Positions 20,851 through 30,693 are shown, numbered from the stretch's first letter. The stretch is 64,000 bases of DNA from an uncultured Clostridia bacterium (GCA_944378105.1 CALWGC010000023.1:19443-83442), one strand, 5' to 3'. Notes: a model not told the origin generated them from the sequence alone. Made by a program: numbers and translations.

Positions 20851-20879
20851 TTGACGAATGAGGGTTTCTTGCATATAAT
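20851..20879 (+). promoter_or_regulatory. rpmH promoter
   Basis: TTGACG (20851-20856) and TATAAT (20874-20879) are 17 bases apart, 62 bases upstream of the rpmH start. Confidence 0.8.
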
Positions 20880-20940
20880 AAAAAAAGCGCTTATTTGCAA
20901 AAAAAGTATGCCAAACAGATGAGAAGGAGGTGCTCGACCA

Positions 20941-21075
20941 ATGAAAATGACATTCCAGCCGAAAAAAAGACAGAGATCCAAAGTACACGGCTTTAGAAAA
21001 AGAATGGCAACGGCCAACGGCAGAAAAGTTCTGGCAGCCAGAAGAAGAAAAGGCAGAAAAGTGTTGTCCGCATAA
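20941..21075 (+). CDS. rpmH: 50S ribosomal protein L34
   Basis: The 44-residue, very basic protein starts [18 protein letters not shown] and ends with [11 protein letters not shown], matching L34 of the large ribosomal subunit over its whole length. AAGGAGG lies upstream of the ATG. It is the first gene of the conserved rpmH-rnpA-yidD-yidC-jag run on the right of the origin. Confidence 0.97.
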   Translation: MKMTFQPKKRQRSKVHGFRKRMATANGRKVLAARRRKGRKVLSA

Positions 21076-21196
21076 GGTGCAGCCGTAAAAAAGTAAAAAG
21101 AGAAGGGAAAAGCGGTGTTGATTTGGTTTGGAAAAAAGCACCTGCTTTTGCCTGTTTTCTGCTTTTGAAAAACGGAAAAGCAAAACATGACAAAAG

Positions 21197-21217
21197 GGCC
21201 GCAGTTTGTGGCCTTTT
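21197..21217 (+). terminator. Weak stem-loop between rpmH and rnpA
   Basis: GGCCGCA and TGTGGCC pair around a GTT loop, with one G-U pair, and are followed by TTTTC. It may reduce read-through so that L34 is made in excess of RnpA. Confidence 0.35.
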
Positions 21218-21243
21218 CACATTTTCAGAAAGAGGGATAAGCC

Positions 21244-21597
21244 GTGAAGTTTACCCAGTCGCTGAAGAAAAACTTTCAGTTCGGATTTGTATATAACAAA
21301 GGAAAATCGGTGGCCAACCGGTTTCTCGTTGTTTATGTAGTGAAAAACAAAAAAGATCAGACACAAAATCGTCTTGGCATTACTGTGAGCAAAAAAGTGG
21401 GCAAAAGTGTGGTCCGAAGCAGGGTTACCCGTTTGATTAAAGAAAGTTATCGCTTAAGCGAACACCGTTTGAAAAAAGGATATGATATTGTTGTGATTGC
21501 GCGGGTCAATGCCAAAGACGCGTCCTATCATGACATTGATCGGGCGTTATGTGGGCTGCTCAAAAAACAGGATTTGTTTTTGAACATAGAAAAATAG
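21244..21597 (+). CDS. rnpA: Ribonuclease P protein component
   Basis: RnpA is the protein cofactor of RNase P, which trims tRNA 5' ends. The 117-residue basic protein has the central cleft segment R-L-G-I-T-V-S-K-K-V-G and the conserved helix, here V-V-R-S-R-V-T-R-L-I-K-E-S-Y-R. The usual R-N-R-x-K-R pattern is altered to R-S-R-V-T-R. GTG start at 21244 after GAGGGA. It lies between rpmH and yidD as expected. Confidence 0.94.
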   Translation: MKFTQSLKKNFQFGFVYNKGKSVANRFLVVYVVKNKKDQTQNRLGITVSKKVGKSVVRSRVTRLIKESYRLSEHRLKKGYDIVVIARVNAKDASYHDIDRALCGLLKKQDLFLNIEK

Positions 21598-21630
21598 GGA
21601 GCCTAAAAAAGCAAAGGAGGAAACTTTTGG

Positions 21631-21840
21631 ATGAAGAAGGTATTTCTGCTTTGTATTCGGTTTTATCAGTTGGCAATTTCGCCCCATAAGGGGCCATGCT
21701 GCAGGTTTATCCCAACCTGTTCCCAATATGCCTATGAAGCCATTACAAAATACGGTGCCATCAAAGGCGGTTATTTGAGTATTAGAAGAATTTTGAAATG
21801 CCATCCGTTCCACGAGGGCGGTTATGACCCTGTACCATAG
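21631..21840 (+). CDS. yidD: Membrane protein insertion efficiency factor YidD
   Basis: The 69-residue protein has the full YidD signature: [19 protein letters not shown], then R-I-L-K-C-H-P-F, and ends G-G-Y-D-P-V-P. It is thought to sit at the inner membrane face and help YidC-dependent insertion. AAAGGAGG precedes the ATG. It lies 26 bases ahead of yidC. Confidence 0.95.
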   Translation: MKKVFLLCIRFYQLAISPHKGPCCRFIPTCSQYAYEAITKYGAIKGGYLSIRRILKCHPFHEGGYDPVP

Positions 21841-21866
21841 AAAAAAGTGTTTAAGGAGGCAGACCA

Positions 21867-22898
21867 TTGTTTGAGGGAATGTTGGCAGCCGGTGTCATGA
21901 GTCTTTCCACCCGTCAGCCGGGTGTGATTGTTGGCCCCATTGCCAGTTTGCTGGGCATTATTTATAATGCCGTATTTAACGTTATCTATAGCATCATCCA
22001 AAGCAATTCTTTGGGCATTGCCATTATTGTATTTACCATTTTGGTAAAGTCTGTTTTGGTGCCGCTGGTGTACAAACAGCAGAAGGCCACCTTTGAAATG
22101 CAGAAATTGCAGCCGGAAATGGCGAAAATTCGAAAAAAATACGCGTCCAAAAAAGACCCAGAAAGTCAACAGAAAATGGCGCTGGAAATGCAAAAACTGC
22201 AAAAAGACAACAACATCAGCATGTTTGGCGGTTGCTTGCCACTGTTGGTACAGTTGCCTATTTTGTACGCATTGTTCTATATCTTCCAGCAAGCGTATTT
22301 ATATATCGATGTGGTGGGCCAAAACTATGACGCCATCACCAATGTTTTGATGAGCATGCCAACCCAGTTGCGGTTGGATTTATTGACCGATGCCATCATG
22401 AACCACAAGATGACCGTGGACGTGGCCAGCAGTTCCGACGTGCTGCTTTTGGTCAATGAACTGACAAGAACGGAATGGAGCACATTGGTTTCTGCAGCCG
22501 GAGACTTTGCTTCTCAGCTGACACCGCTGTTGGAACAAAAAGCCAGCATTGAAACCTTCTTGGGAATCAGCTTGGTGAATAGTCCAGGGCTTTCCTTCCC
22601 AGGCATTTTGGTGCCCATCTGTGCCGGTTTAACCACGTATTTGTCTACGTATATTTTGACCAGAGAATCGGCAGCTCAGCAAAGTGCCGCCGCAGGGGAT
22701 GAAGACCCAACGGCAGCAGCAATGCAATCGATGAAAATGATGAACTACATGATGCCTGTTGTCATGGGTGTGATGTGTATCAATATGCCAGGCGGTCTTG
22801 GCATTTACTGGACCATCAGCAACTTAATTCAGGTGGTACAGACCATGGTACTGCACAAACACTTCAAAAACCGTGCAGAAAGGGAGGCACAGCAATAA
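21867..22898 (+). CDS. yidC: Membrane protein insertase YidC/Oxa1 (SpoIIIJ type)
   Basis: The 343-residue protein is a Gram-positive-type YidC with five membrane segments. The first helix is near residues 28-50, then a cytoplasmic hairpin rich in Lys and Glu (V-L-V-P-L-V-Y-K-Q-Q-K-A), and C-terminal helices ending G-G-L-G-I-Y-W-T-I-S-N. It inserts membrane proteins with SecYEG or alone. The start is a TTG at 21867 with AAGGAGG upstream. A periplasmic-side loop of about 90 residues (150-240) is longer than in Bacillus SpoIIIJ. Confidence 0.93.
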   Translation: MFEGMLAAGVMSLSTRQPGVIVGPIASLLGIIYNAVFNVIYSIIQSNSLGIAIIVFTILVKSVLVPLVYKQQKATFEMQKLQPEMAKIRKKYASKKDPESQQKMALEMQKLQKDNNISMFGGCLPLLVQLPILYALFYIFQQAYLYIDVVGQNYDAITNVLMSMPTQLRLDLLTDAIMNHKMTVDVASSSDVLLLVNELTRTEWSTLVSAAGDFASQLTPLLEQKASIETFLGISLVNSPGLSFPGILVPICAGLTTYLSTYILTRESAAQQSAAAGDEDPTAAAMQSMKMMNYMMPVVMGVMCINMPGGLGIYWTISNLIQVVQTMVLHKHFKNRAEREAQQ

Positions 22899-23519
22899 AT
22901 GGATGCAATTGAAAAAAGCGGAAAAACCGTAGAGTTGGCTTTGGCGGCTTTGATGCAGGAGCTGAACGTGTCTTCTTTAGACAAGCTGGAATATGAAGTG
23001 ATTGAAGAAGGCGCAAAAGGCTTTTTGGGCTTTGGTAGCCGCGATGCCGTGGTACGCGGGAAAGTAAAATACAATCCGGAAGAAATTGCAAAAAATTTCC
23101 TCCGGGAAATGTTTGTGGCCATGGGTATCGTGGTCAAAATTGAAACAAAGAGAAAAGAAAAACAACTCTTGATCAATTTAAGCGGAGAAGATATGGGGAT
23201 TTTGATTGGTAAGCGGGGTCAAACCCTCGATTCCATCCAATACTTAGTCAACCTTGTGGTCAACAAAGGCAATTCTCCTTATCTCAGTGTCATGCTGGAT
23301 ACGGAAAATTATCGTCAAAGAAGAAAAGAAACCTTGGAATCTTTGGCCTACCATTTGGCCAAACGGGTGAAACAAAGCGGCCAGAAGGTGGTGCTGGAAC
23401 CGATGAATCCATACGAAAGACGCATCATCCACTCCAGTTTACAAAACAACAAATACGTTACCACTTATTCCGAAGGGGAAGAACCGTTCCGCAACGTGGT
23501 AATTGACTTGAAAAAATAA
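22899..23519 (+). CDS. jag: RNA-binding protein Jag/KhpB
   Basis: The 206-residue protein has the Jag-N domain (about 1-52: G-K-T-V-E-L-A-L, then G-A-K-G-F-L-G-F-G), a KH domain with I-L-I-G-K-R-G-Q-T-L (about 100-115), and an R3H domain ending near P-F-R-N-V-V-I. KhpB partners with KhpA to bind many small RNAs and mRNAs and influences cell elongation and division. It begins directly after the yidC stop. Confidence 0.93.
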   Translation: MDAIEKSGKTVELALAALMQELNVSSLDKLEYEVIEEGAKGFLGFGSRDAVVRGKVKYNPEEIAKNFLREMFVAMGIVVKIETKRKEKQLLINLSGEDMGILIGKRGQTLDSIQYLVNLVVNKGNSPYLSVMLDTENYRQRRKETLESLAYHLAKRVKQSGQKVVLEPMNPYERRIIHSSLQNNKYVTTYSEGEEPFRNVVIDLKK

Positions 23520-23524
23520 GAGGT

Positions 23525-23558
23525 ACCGTGGGATTTTTTGCGTCCCACGGTCTTTTTT
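23525..23558 (+). terminator. Intrinsic terminator after jag
   Basis: ACCGTGGGA and TCCCACGGT pair perfectly around a T-rich loop, followed by CTTTTTT. It ends the rpmH-jag transcript before mnmE. Confidence 0.9.
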
Positions 23559-23579
23559 CCATAAGGAGGTTTGTCAAAC

Positions 23580-24965
23580 ATGAAAGGAACCAGCCTGGAT
23601 GACATCATTGCGGCCATTTCCACCCCGTTGGGCCACGGCGGGATCTCCATTGTGCGCCTAAGCGGCAGCGGCTGTGTGGCCTTGGCCAATGAAGTGTTTC
23701 GTGGCGGCGATTTGACGAAAAAAGAAAGCCACACCATCCATTTTGGCCATATCGTCGATCCGAAAACCAATAAAGACATTGACGAAGTGTTGGTGAGCAT
23801 TATGCTGGCCCCACGGACGTATACGAGAGAAGATGTGGTGGAGATCAACTGCCACGGCGGCTATCAGGCGGCGGGAAAGACCTTGGAAGTGCTCCTTTCC
23901 CAAGGGGCGAGACTGGCCGAGCGGGGCGAATTTACCAAGCGGGCCTTTTTAAACGGCCGCATTGACCTTTCCCAGGCCGAGGCCGTCATCGATTTGATCG
24001 AGGCCAAAACCGACTTGGGCCGCCAGTCGGCCATCAACCAACTGGAAGGCGGGCTGAAAAAAAAGGTCTATGACATCCGCGACCGCCTGCTTTCTGTGAT
24101 GGCGTCCATTGAAGTGAGCATTGATTATCCGGAACATGATGTGGAAGAAGAAACCTATGAAAGTTTGAAAGAAAAAATTGGCGGCCTGCTGGAAGAAACC
24201 AATAGCCTGCTTTCTTCGGCCAATCAGGGCAAGATCATCCGCGATGGCATCTCTACGGTGATTTTGGGGAAACCCAATGTGGGCAAAAGCTCTCTGTTAA
24301 ACTTCCTGTTGGAAGAGGAGCGGGCCATCGTCACCGACATTGCCGGAACTACGCGGGATACGGTGGAAGAGATGATCAATATCGGCGGGGTGCCGGTGCG
24401 GTTAGCCGATACGGCAGGGATCCGCTCCACAGAAGATTTGGTGGAAAAAATCGGCGTGGAAAAATCGAAACAATATGCCAAAAATGCCGATTTGGTGCTT
24501 TTGGTCATTGATACCTCCACCCCTTTGAGTGCCGAGGACCGGGAGATTTTGTCCTGGGTAGACCGGGAAAAGGTGCTGGTGCTGCTCAATAAAATCGATT
24601 TGGGAACGGACTTTGATACCACAGAATTGGATCAGATGTTTCCAAAGGAAAATCAGATTTCCATCTCGGCCAAGGAAGGCACCGGCATCGATGCCCTCAG
24701 CGAGCGGCTGAAAGAAATGTTTTTGGGCGGAGAAGTGGAAAGTAGCGAAGAAGTGCGCATCAACCAAGTGCGCCATCAAACGGCCCTGCAGCAGGCCAAA
24801 GAAAGCATGGAAAAAGCCCTGCATACGGTGGAAATTCGGATGCCAGTGGACTTTGTCAGCATGGATTTGATGGAAGCCTATGAACATTATGGCGAAATCA
24901 CCGGCGATAGCGTAGATGAAGCGCTCATTGACCGGATTTTCTCGGAATTTTGTCTTGGAAAATAA
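23580..24965 (+). CDS. mnmE: tRNA uridine-5-carboxymethylaminomethyl modification GTPase MnmE
   Basis: MnmE works with MnmG to modify U34 of certain tRNAs. The 461-residue protein has the N-terminal folate-binding domain, a central G domain with [10 protein letters not shown] (G1) and D-I-A-G-T-T-R-D-T (G2), and the catalytic C-terminal C-L-G-K. The ATG at 23580 has GGAGG ten bases upstream; the TTG at 23571 is too close to it. mnmG follows 77 bases downstream. Confidence 0.96.
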   Translation: MKGTSLDDIIAAISTPLGHGGISIVRLSGSGCVALANEVFRGGDLTKKESHTIHFGHIVDPKTNKDIDEVLVSIMLAPRTYTREDVVEINCHGGYQAAGKTLEVLLSQGARLAERGEFTKRAFLNGRIDLSQAEAVIDLIEAKTDLGRQSAINQLEGGLKKKVYDIRDRLLSVMASIEVSIDYPEHDVEEETYESLKEKIGGLLEETNSLLSSANQGKIIRDGISTVILGKPNVGKSSLLNFLLEEERAIVTDIAGTTRDTVEEMINIGGVPVRLADTAGIRSTEDLVEKIGVEKSKQYAKNADLVLLVIDTSTPLSAEDREILSWVDREKVLVLLNKIDLGTDFDTTELDQMFPKENQISISAKEGTGIDALSERLKEMFLGGEVESSEEVRINQVRHQTALQQAKESMEKALHTVEIRMPVDFVSMDLMEAYEHYGEITGDSVDEALIDRIFSEFCLGK

Positions 24966-25002
24966 GCATTGAAACAGAAAAAGAAACAACGAGAAACGTC
25001 TC

Positions 25003-25020
25003 AAACGCCAAAGGCGTTTT
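25003..25020 (+). terminator. Small stem-loop between mnmE and mnmG
   Basis: AAACGCC and GGCGTTT pair around AAA and are followed by a single extra T. It is too weak to be a sure terminator and may only dampen read-through. Confidence 0.3.
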
Positions 25021-25042
25021 GGATAGAAGGAGTGTGACTTTC

Positions 25043-26938
25043 ATGTCAGGTTATTTGGCCGATACTTGCGACGTGGTGGTCGTTGGCGGGGGGCATGCCG
25101 GGTGCGAAGCGGCTTTGGCGGCGGCCCGTCTGGGGCATAAAACCATTTTGTTTTCCATTCAGTTGGACAGCATTGCCATGATGCCCTGTAACCCGTCCAT
25201 CGGCGGCAGCAGCAAGGGCCATCTGGTGCGGGAAATTGACGCACTGGGCGGCGAGATGGGAAAAAACATCGATAAAACATTCATTCAAACAAAAATGCTC
25301 AACACCGGCAAAGGACCTGCCGTTTATTCCCTGCGGGCCCAGGCCGATAAAAACCGATATAAAGAAGCCATGAAACAAACCCTGGAAGCGACGGAAAACC
25401 TCATCGTCCGCCAGGATGAAGTGGTGGAGATTTTGACCGACGAAACAAAAACCGTCTGCGGCATCCGCACCCAAAGCGGGGCCCAGTACAACACAAAGAC
25501 CGTCATCATCGCCGCCGGGACGTACTTAAAGGCTCGCTGTCTCTATGGCGAAACCATCATCCACAGCGGCCCCAACGGCATGATGGCCGCCAATGGGCTT
25601 TCCCAAAGCCTGCTGGACTTAGGCATTCGGCTTTTCCGGTTTAAAACCGGTACCCCTGCCCGTATTGATGGCAAAACCATTGATTACAGCAAAATGACCA
25701 TCCAGCATGGGGACAAGAAAATCGTGCCTTTTTCCTTTGAAAACAAGGCCGAAGACATTATGAGAGAACAAGTCCCCTGTTATCTCACTTATACCAACGA
25801 AAAAACCCACGAAATCATCCGGGCCAATCTCCATCGTTCGCCACTTTATTCCGGCGTCATCGAAGGCACCGGCCCTCGCTATTGCCCTTCCATTGAAGAT
25901 AAAGTGGTTCGTTTTGCCGATAAGGAGCGGCACCAGATTTTCATTGAGCCGGAAGGGGAAGGCACCAACGAAATGTATGTCCAGGGTATGAGTTCTTCTT
26001 TGCCGGAAGACGTGCAAATTGCCCTTTATCGCACCGTGCCGGGGTTAGAACATTGCCAGTTTATGCGCACGGCCTATGCCATCGAGTATGACTGTATCGA
26101 TGCCACCCAGCTGAAACTGAGTCTGGAATTTAAGGCCATCCATGGGCTTTTTGGCGCCGGCCAGTTTAACGGCACCAGCGGTTATGAAGAAGCAGCAGCC
26201 CAGGGGCTGATTGCCGGCATCAATGCCGTACAGTACATCGAACAAAAAGAACCTTTGGTGCTGGACCGCTCCGAAGGGTATATCGGGGTGCTCATTGACG
26301 ACATCGTTACCAAAGGCAGCAAAGAGCCTTACCGTATGATGACTTCCCGGGCAGAATATCGTCTGCTGCTGCGCCAGGATAATGCCGATGAGCGTTTGAC
26401 CAAAAAGGGATATGACATTGGTCTCATTTCCGAAGAACGGTATCAGCGGTTCTTGCAAAAAATGGCCGATGTGGAACAGGAAAAAGAACGGATTTATGCC
26501 ACCGGCATCGCCCCCAAAGAAGAAGTCCAGGCCTTTTTGGAGGCCCATCATTCTACTCCGTTAAAAACCGGCGTCAAATTAGCCGATTTGCTGAAACGGC
26601 CGGAGCTGACCTATGAGGATTTGGCCGAAATCGATCCCGACCGGCCGGCCTTGCCCCAGGAAGTGTGGCAGCAGGCCGCCATTCAGATTAAATACGAAGG
26701 CTATATCCGCCAGCAAAAACAACAGGTGGAACAGTTTAAAAAATTGGAAAAACGATTGCTGCCAGAAGACATGGATTATAGCGAAGTGAAGGGGTTACGG
26801 CTGGAAGCCATGCAAAAACTCAATGTCATCAAGCCCTCTTCCATTGGCCATGCCTCCCGGATTGCCGGCGTCTCTCCCGCCGATGTTGCCGTATTATTGA
26901 TTCATTTGGAACAAAAGAAAGGAAACACCCATGGTTAA
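25043..26938 (+). CDS. mnmG: tRNA uridine-5-carboxymethylaminomethyl modification enzyme MnmG
   Basis: MnmG (GidA) is the FAD/NADH-dependent partner of MnmE. The 631-residue product has the dinucleotide-binding [12 protein letters not shown] near residue 12-23, the motif [12 protein letters not shown], and the C-terminal helical domain ending with [11 protein letters not shown]. The ATG at 25043 follows AAGGAG at about 11 bases; longer in-frame starts overlap mnmE. The stop overlaps the start of a small open frame. Confidence 0.96.
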   Translation: MSGYLADTCDVVVVGGGHAGCEAALAAARLGHKTILFSIQLDSIAMMPCNPSIGGSSKGHLVREIDALGGEMGKNIDKTFIQTKMLNTGKGPAVYSLRAQADKNRYKEAMKQTLEATENLIVRQDEVVEILTDETKTVCGIRTQSGAQYNTKTVIIAAGTYLKARCLYGETIIHSGPNGMMAANGLSQSLLDLGIRLFRFKTGTPARIDGKTIDYSKMTIQHGDKKIVPFSFENKAEDIMREQVPCYLTYTNEKTHEIIRANLHRSPLYSGVIEGTGPRYCPSIEDKVVRFADKERHQIFIEPEGEGTNEMYVQGMSSSLPEDVQIALYRTVPGLEHCQFMRTAYAIEYDCIDATQLKLSLEFKAIHGLFGAGQFNGTSGYEEAAAQGLIAGINAVQYIEQKEPLVLDRSEGYIGVLIDDIVTKGSKEPYRMMTSRAEYRLLLRQDNADERLTKKGYDIGLISEERYQRFLQKMADVEQEKERIYATGIAPKEEVQAFLEAHHSTPLKTGVKLADLLKRPELTYEDLAEIDPDRPALPQEVWQQAAIQIKYEGYIRQQKQQVEQFKKLEKRLLPEDMDYSEVKGLRLEAMQKLNVIKPSSIGHASRIAGVSPADVAVLLIHLEQKKGNTHG

Positions 26939-27116
26939 ACCCCATTTTCATGTGAAAATCAAAGTCATTCGTTGGGATGGCCTTCGGAAAGTGAAAGGAT
27001 ACCATCCAAGCGGCACCAAGGTGCTTTCCTGTAAACATTGGGCGCAAAGAAAACCGCATTTTGTACTGCCTTTGGCAGAGAAAAAACCACCGTTAGGAGG
27101 CAGATATGGACGATAA
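26931..27116 (+). CDS. Possible small basic protein between mnmG and rsmG
   Basis: A 61-codon frame begins with an ATG overlapping the mnmG stop and ends 11 bases inside rsmG. It has AAAGGAAA just upstream and would encode a His/Lys/Arg-rich soluble peptide starting [12 protein letters not shown] recognise no family. The overlapping starts on both sides favour translational coupling, but the frame could be chance in a 167-base gap. Confidence 0.3.
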   Translation: MVKPHFHVKIKVIRWDGLRKVKGYHPSGTKVLSCKHWAQRKPHFVLPLAEKKPPLGGRYGR

Positions 27117-27825
27117 GACGTTGTTGGCAGAAGCGGCAAAGCAGATGGGGTTGTCATTAAACGAAACCCAGATGGCACAGTTTTTTCAATATCGCACGCT
27201 GCTTTTGCAATGGAATGAGAAAATGAACCTGACGGCCATCACCGACCCTACGGAAGTGGTCATTAAGCATTTCATCGATTGTCTGTCACTGTTACAAAAA
27301 ACAACGCTTCCCACGGGCGCTACGGTCATCGATGTGGGCACGGGGGCCGGGTTTCCGGGGCTTCCCATCAAGATTGCAAGGCCGGATTTGCAGGTGACAC
27401 TTCTCGATAGCCTGCAAAAGCGGATTGGTTTTTTGGAAACGGTGGTGGAAGGGCTGGGCCTTACTGGCGTCACCTGTATCCATAGCCGGGCCGAAGACGG
27501 CGGCCAAAATCCGCAACTTCGGGAACAGTTTGACTTTTGTTTGTCCCGGGCCGTGGCTAACTTGGCTGTCTTGGCCGAGTATAGCTTGCCGTTTGTCAAA
27601 GTAGGCGGCGCTTTGATTGCTCTCAAAGGCCCCGATGGGGAACGAGAAGTGGAAGAGGGGAAAAAGGCAGTGACGCTGTTGGGCGGCGGAAAGCCTCAGA
27701 TCATGGAAGTGGAGGTACCCTTTTCCGATTTGCACCATTGCTTGATTGTGATACAAAAAGAACAGGAAACACCAAAAAAATATCCGAGAAAAGCAGGCAC
27801 GGCGACGAAAAAGCCGTTGCACTGA
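27106..27825 (+). CDS. rsmG: 16S rRNA (guanine(527)-N(7))-methyltransferase RsmG
   Basis: RsmG methylates G527 in the 530 loop of 16S rRNA; loss gives low-level streptomycin resistance in other bacteria. The 239-residue protein has the SAM-binding V-I-D-V-G-T-G-A-G-F-P-G-L-P (about 70-83) and the family motif N-L-T-A-I-T. TAGGAGG precedes the ATG. It is the usual last gene of the mnmE-mnmG-rsmG group. Confidence 0.95.
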   Translation: MDDKTLLAEAAKQMGLSLNETQMAQFFQYRTLLLQWNEKMNLTAITDPTEVVIKHFIDCLSLLQKTTLPTGATVIDVGTGAGFPGLPIKIARPDLQVTLLDSLQKRIGFLETVVEGLGLTGVTCIHSRAEDGGQNPQLREQFDFCLSRAVANLAVLAEYSLPFVKVGGALIALKGPDGEREVEEGKKAVTLLGGGKPQIMEVEVPFSDLHHCLIVIQKEQETPKKYPRKAGTATKKPLH

Positions 27826-27863
27826 TGCTGATTACCACCAAAGAGAGAAAGAAGGGATTTTTT

Positions 27864-29636
27864 GTGAAAACGATCATGACCGGCGATGAGGCCATCGCCC
27901 GGGGCGCCTATGAAGCAGGGGCCTTGGTGGGCTCTGCCTATCCCGGAACCCCCAGCACGGAAATTATGGAAAACTATGCCAAGTATGACGGCATTTATGC
28001 CGAATGGGCGGTCAATGAAAAAGTGGCTTGTGAAGTGGCCGCAGGGGCATCCACCCGTGGGGTGCGCGCCTTTGCCAGCATGAAGCATGTGGGGCTCAAT
28101 GTGGCCGCCGATGCTTTCACCAGTTTTTCTTATCACCATATCAACGGCGGCTTTGTCCTCATCAGCGCCGATGAGCCGGGGATGCATTCTTCCCAGGATG
28201 AGCAGGATAACCGCCATTATGCCGTGTTGGCCAAAACGGCCATGCTGGAACCGGCCGACAGCGCCGAATGTCTTTCGTTTATGAAAGAAGCCTTTTCCAT
28301 CAGCGAAACCTATGACACGCCGGTGCTAATGCGGGTGACCACCCGTATTTGCCATTCCAAATCTTTGGTGGAAACCAGTGAACGGGAAATTCCGCCCTTT
28401 GGCACCTTTGAAAAAGACATCCGCCAGATGTTGATGGTGCCGGCCAACGCCAGATTGCGTCATCCGTTCATCGAAGAAACGAGACTGCCGGCCCTGCGGA
28501 AACTCTCCAACGAAGGCCCGTTTAATAAAATCGAATATTTCGACAAAAAAATCGGCGTCATTGCCAATGGCGTCGGCTATCAATATGCCAGAGAAGTGCT
28601 GGGCGAACAGGCCAGCTATTTAAAAATCGGCATGAGCTATCCTATGCCCGACGAACTGATTCGCGCTTTTGCCAAAGAAGTGGATACCCTCTATGTGGTG
28701 GAAGAAGGGGATAGCTTCATGGAAGATTTCGTCAAACAGCTGGGCATTGCCTGCCATGGCAAAGACCTGTTACCTTTGTGCGGCGAATATTCTCCGGAAT
28801 TGGTGCGAAACGCCATTTTGGGTCAGAGGGAACCGACTGCCTATGAAATCGAAGGCAAACATGCCCCATCCCGTCCACCGGTGCTTTGTGCCGGTTGCCC
28901 ACACCGGGGATTGTTCTTTGAATTGGGCAAATATCGGGACAAAGCATATTTCAGCGGCGATATTGGCTGTTATAGCCTGGGGGCCTTGCCGCCGCTTTCG
29001 GCCCACGACTCCCTCCTTTGCATGGGCGGCGCCATCACCATGGCCCATGGCTTTGAAAAGGCCACCAAAATCAGTGGGATCGATACGTTTACCAAAACCT
29101 TCAGCATTTTGGGCGACTCCACGTTCTTCCATTCCGGCATCACCGGTTTGGTCAACGCCGTCTATAATAAAGCCCATATCACCATGATTATCCTCGATAA
29201 CCGCACCACCGGCATGACCGGGCACCAAGAAAACCCCGGCACCGGCCGCACCGTCATGGGCGAAGAAGCGCCCCAGGTGGATTTGGAAGCACTGTGCCTG
29301 GCCTGCGGCGTCAAGAGAGAAAACTTGGTGGTGTGCGATCCTTATGATTTGAAAGCCACAGCCGAGGCATTGAAGAAAGGATATGAAGCCCAGGAGCCTT
29401 TTGTGATTATCACCAAACGGGCTTGTGCATTGCTGAAACCGGTGGTAAAAGAGCGGGCAAAATTGAAATGTAAAGTCAATGCCGATTTGTGCCGCAGTTG
29501 CAAGCTTTGCTTAAAGAGCGGCTGCCCGGCATTGCGGTTGGATGAAAAAGTATCCATCGATCCAGAAAGCTGCAACGGCTGTAACATCTGCGCCCAGATT
29601 TGTCCCTTTGGCGCCATTGAAAGGAGTGGGAACTGA
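27864..29636 (+). CDS. iorA: Indolepyruvate ferredoxin oxidoreductase, alpha subunit
   Basis: IorA with IorB oxidatively decarboxylates aryl 2-oxo acids (indolepyruvate, phenylpyruvate) to acyl-CoA, reducing ferredoxin, in anaerobic amino-acid fermentation. The 590-residue protein has the pyruvate-ferredoxin-type N-terminal domains (G-S-A-Y-P-G-T-P-S-T-E), a TPP-binding domain (G-D-I-G-C-Y-S-L-G, then G-D-S-T-F-F-H-S-G), and a C-terminal 2x[4Fe-4S] domain with C-R-S-C-K-L-C and C-N-G-C-N-I-C-A-Q-I-C-P. The GTG at 27864 with AGAAGGG fits best; an ATG at 27825 touching the rsmG stop is an alternative. Confidence 0.92.
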   Translation: MKTIMTGDEAIARGAYEAGALVGSAYPGTPSTEIMENYAKYDGIYAEWAVNEKVACEVAAGASTRGVRAFASMKHVGLNVAADAFTSFSYHHINGGFVLISADEPGMHSSQDEQDNRHYAVLAKTAMLEPADSAECLSFMKEAFSISETYDTPVLMRVTTRICHSKSLVETSEREIPPFGTFEKDIRQMLMVPANARLRHPFIEETRLPALRKLSNEGPFNKIEYFDKKIGVIANGVGYQYAREVLGEQASYLKIGMSYPMPDELIRAFAKEVDTLYVVEEGDSFMEDFVKQLGIACHGKDLLPLCGEYSPELVRNAILGQREPTAYEIEGKHAPSRPPVLCAGCPHRGLFFELGKYRDKAYFSGDIGCYSLGALPPLSAHDSLLCMGGAITMAHGFEKATKISGIDTFTKTFSILGDSTFFHSGITGLVNAVYNKAHITMIILDNRTTGMTGHQENPGTGRTVMGEEAPQVDLEALCLACGVKRENLVVCDPYDLKATAEALKKGYEAQEPFVIITKRACALLKPVVKERAKLKCKVNADLCRSCKLCLKSGCPALRLDEKVSIDPESCNGCNICAQICPFGAIERSGN

Positions 29637-30208
29637 TGACGAAAAATATTTTGCTGGTGGGCGTTGGTGGTCAAGGGACCATTTTGACGTCGAAAATTCT
29701 TTCCCGCGGCTTTATGGAGCAGGGGTATGATGTGAAGATGTCGGAAATCCATGGCATGAGCCAGCGGGGCGGTACGGTGACTACCCAAATTCGCTTTGGC
29801 GAAAAGGTCTATTCTCCTGTCATTGAAACGGGTACGGCCGACATCATTGTGGCCTTTGAAAAAAGCGAAGCACTGCGGTATTTGCACTATTTGAAAAAAG
29901 ACGGTATTTTGGTGGTCAATGACTATGAAATCCAGCCGGTGACGGTGGCCATTGGAGCCGAGACGTATCCTGAGGGGCTTTTGGAAAGCTACAAAGAAAC
30001 GGTGGAAAAGACGTATGTCATCGATGCCTTTCACAAGGCCGAAGCGCTGGGCAGCACGAAAGCGATGAATATTGTGCTGCTTGGGGCACTGGTGCGGATG
30101 CTGGAACTGACGGACATCGATTGGAAAGCATTGGTGGCAGAAGAAGTGCCGCCAAAGGCTGTGGAGATGAACTTGAAAGCCTTTGAAGCAGGGTTTGAAG
30201 TGAAGTAA
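29636..30208 (+). CDS. iorB: Indolepyruvate ferredoxin oxidoreductase, beta subunit
   Basis: The 190-residue gamma-type subunit shows N-I-L-L-V-G-V-G-G-Q-G-T at the N-terminus and the conserved S-E-I-H-G-M-S-Q-R-G-G motif, as in IorB and other 2-oxoacid oxidoreductase gamma subunits. Its ATG overlaps the iorA stop (TGATG), so the two subunits are translationally coupled. GGAG lies in the iorA end. Confidence 0.93.
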   Translation: MTKNILLVGVGGQGTILTSKILSRGFMEQGYDVKMSEIHGMSQRGGTVTTQIRFGEKVYSPVIETGTADIIVAFEKSEALRYLHYLKKDGILVVNDYEIQPVTVAIGAETYPEGLLESYKETVEKTYVIDAFHKAEALGSTKAMNIVLLGALVRMLELTDIDWKALVAEEVPPKAVEMNLKAFEAGFEVK

Positions 30209-30250
30209 GGAGAAAGAAAATAGAAAAAGTTTTTTGATTTTTCTCTTTTG

Positions 30251-30580
30251 TTCTTCGGCTGGGCGTGGAAACCGTGGGGGAGGAAATGCTCAGAAACTAA
30301 TTTTCCCTTCGGGAAAACCGTTCCTCTCGGCGGCAATCGTCGCTCACTTAGCAATCCCATGGATTGCCCTGGTTTGCTCCTCATAAGCGCCGCCTCGCTC
30401 TACTTCTCGGTTGCGAGGCCCGCAATTCCTCCCCCACACCCCCTTCTTTTTGGGCACGCTTCGTGCAGTGGCACCCTTTCGCTTTACTGTGGCGGCGTGG
30501 TACCGCCCCTTCGGTCTTGCGGCGGCAGATGGAAGCAAAGACACTGTCGCCAAGCGCCAGTACACCGAAGGGGCTGGTGA
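30251..30580 (+). ncRNA. Candidate structured RNA or GC-rich intergenic element (strand uncertain)
   Basis: The 485-base gap after iorB is visibly GC-richer than its flanks and packed with perfect stems: 274-285 with 426-437 (12 bp, enclosing), 301-307 with 311-317, 351-357 with 361-367, 392-398 with 413-419, 454-458 with 462-466, 504-514 with 564-574 (11 bp), and inside it 521-528 with 543-550 with a G-U pair (all numbers plus 30000). Open frames in it lack ribosome sites. No known RNA family was recognised and the strand is a guess. Confidence 0.45.
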
Positions 30581-30693
30581 AAGGAAGGAAAAGCCTTTGG
30601 TTACTGTTTGGTTGTTCACTTTTCAGCTAGAGGCGAAGGAAACAAAAAGCATCTTTTTTCATTTCTCATCATTCAGTAGAAAGGAGTCTTCCT

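Noticed and set aside
30491..30510. GTGGTACCGC resembling the T-box core
   Set aside because: No Stem I or specifier loop upstream and no terminator/antiterminator before the flavin reductase gene.
30344..30619. 91-codon minus-strand frame and overlapping plus-strand frames in the structured block
   Set aside because: Frames run through hairpin arms, lack ribosome sites and show no recognised family; treated as by-products of the structured DNA.
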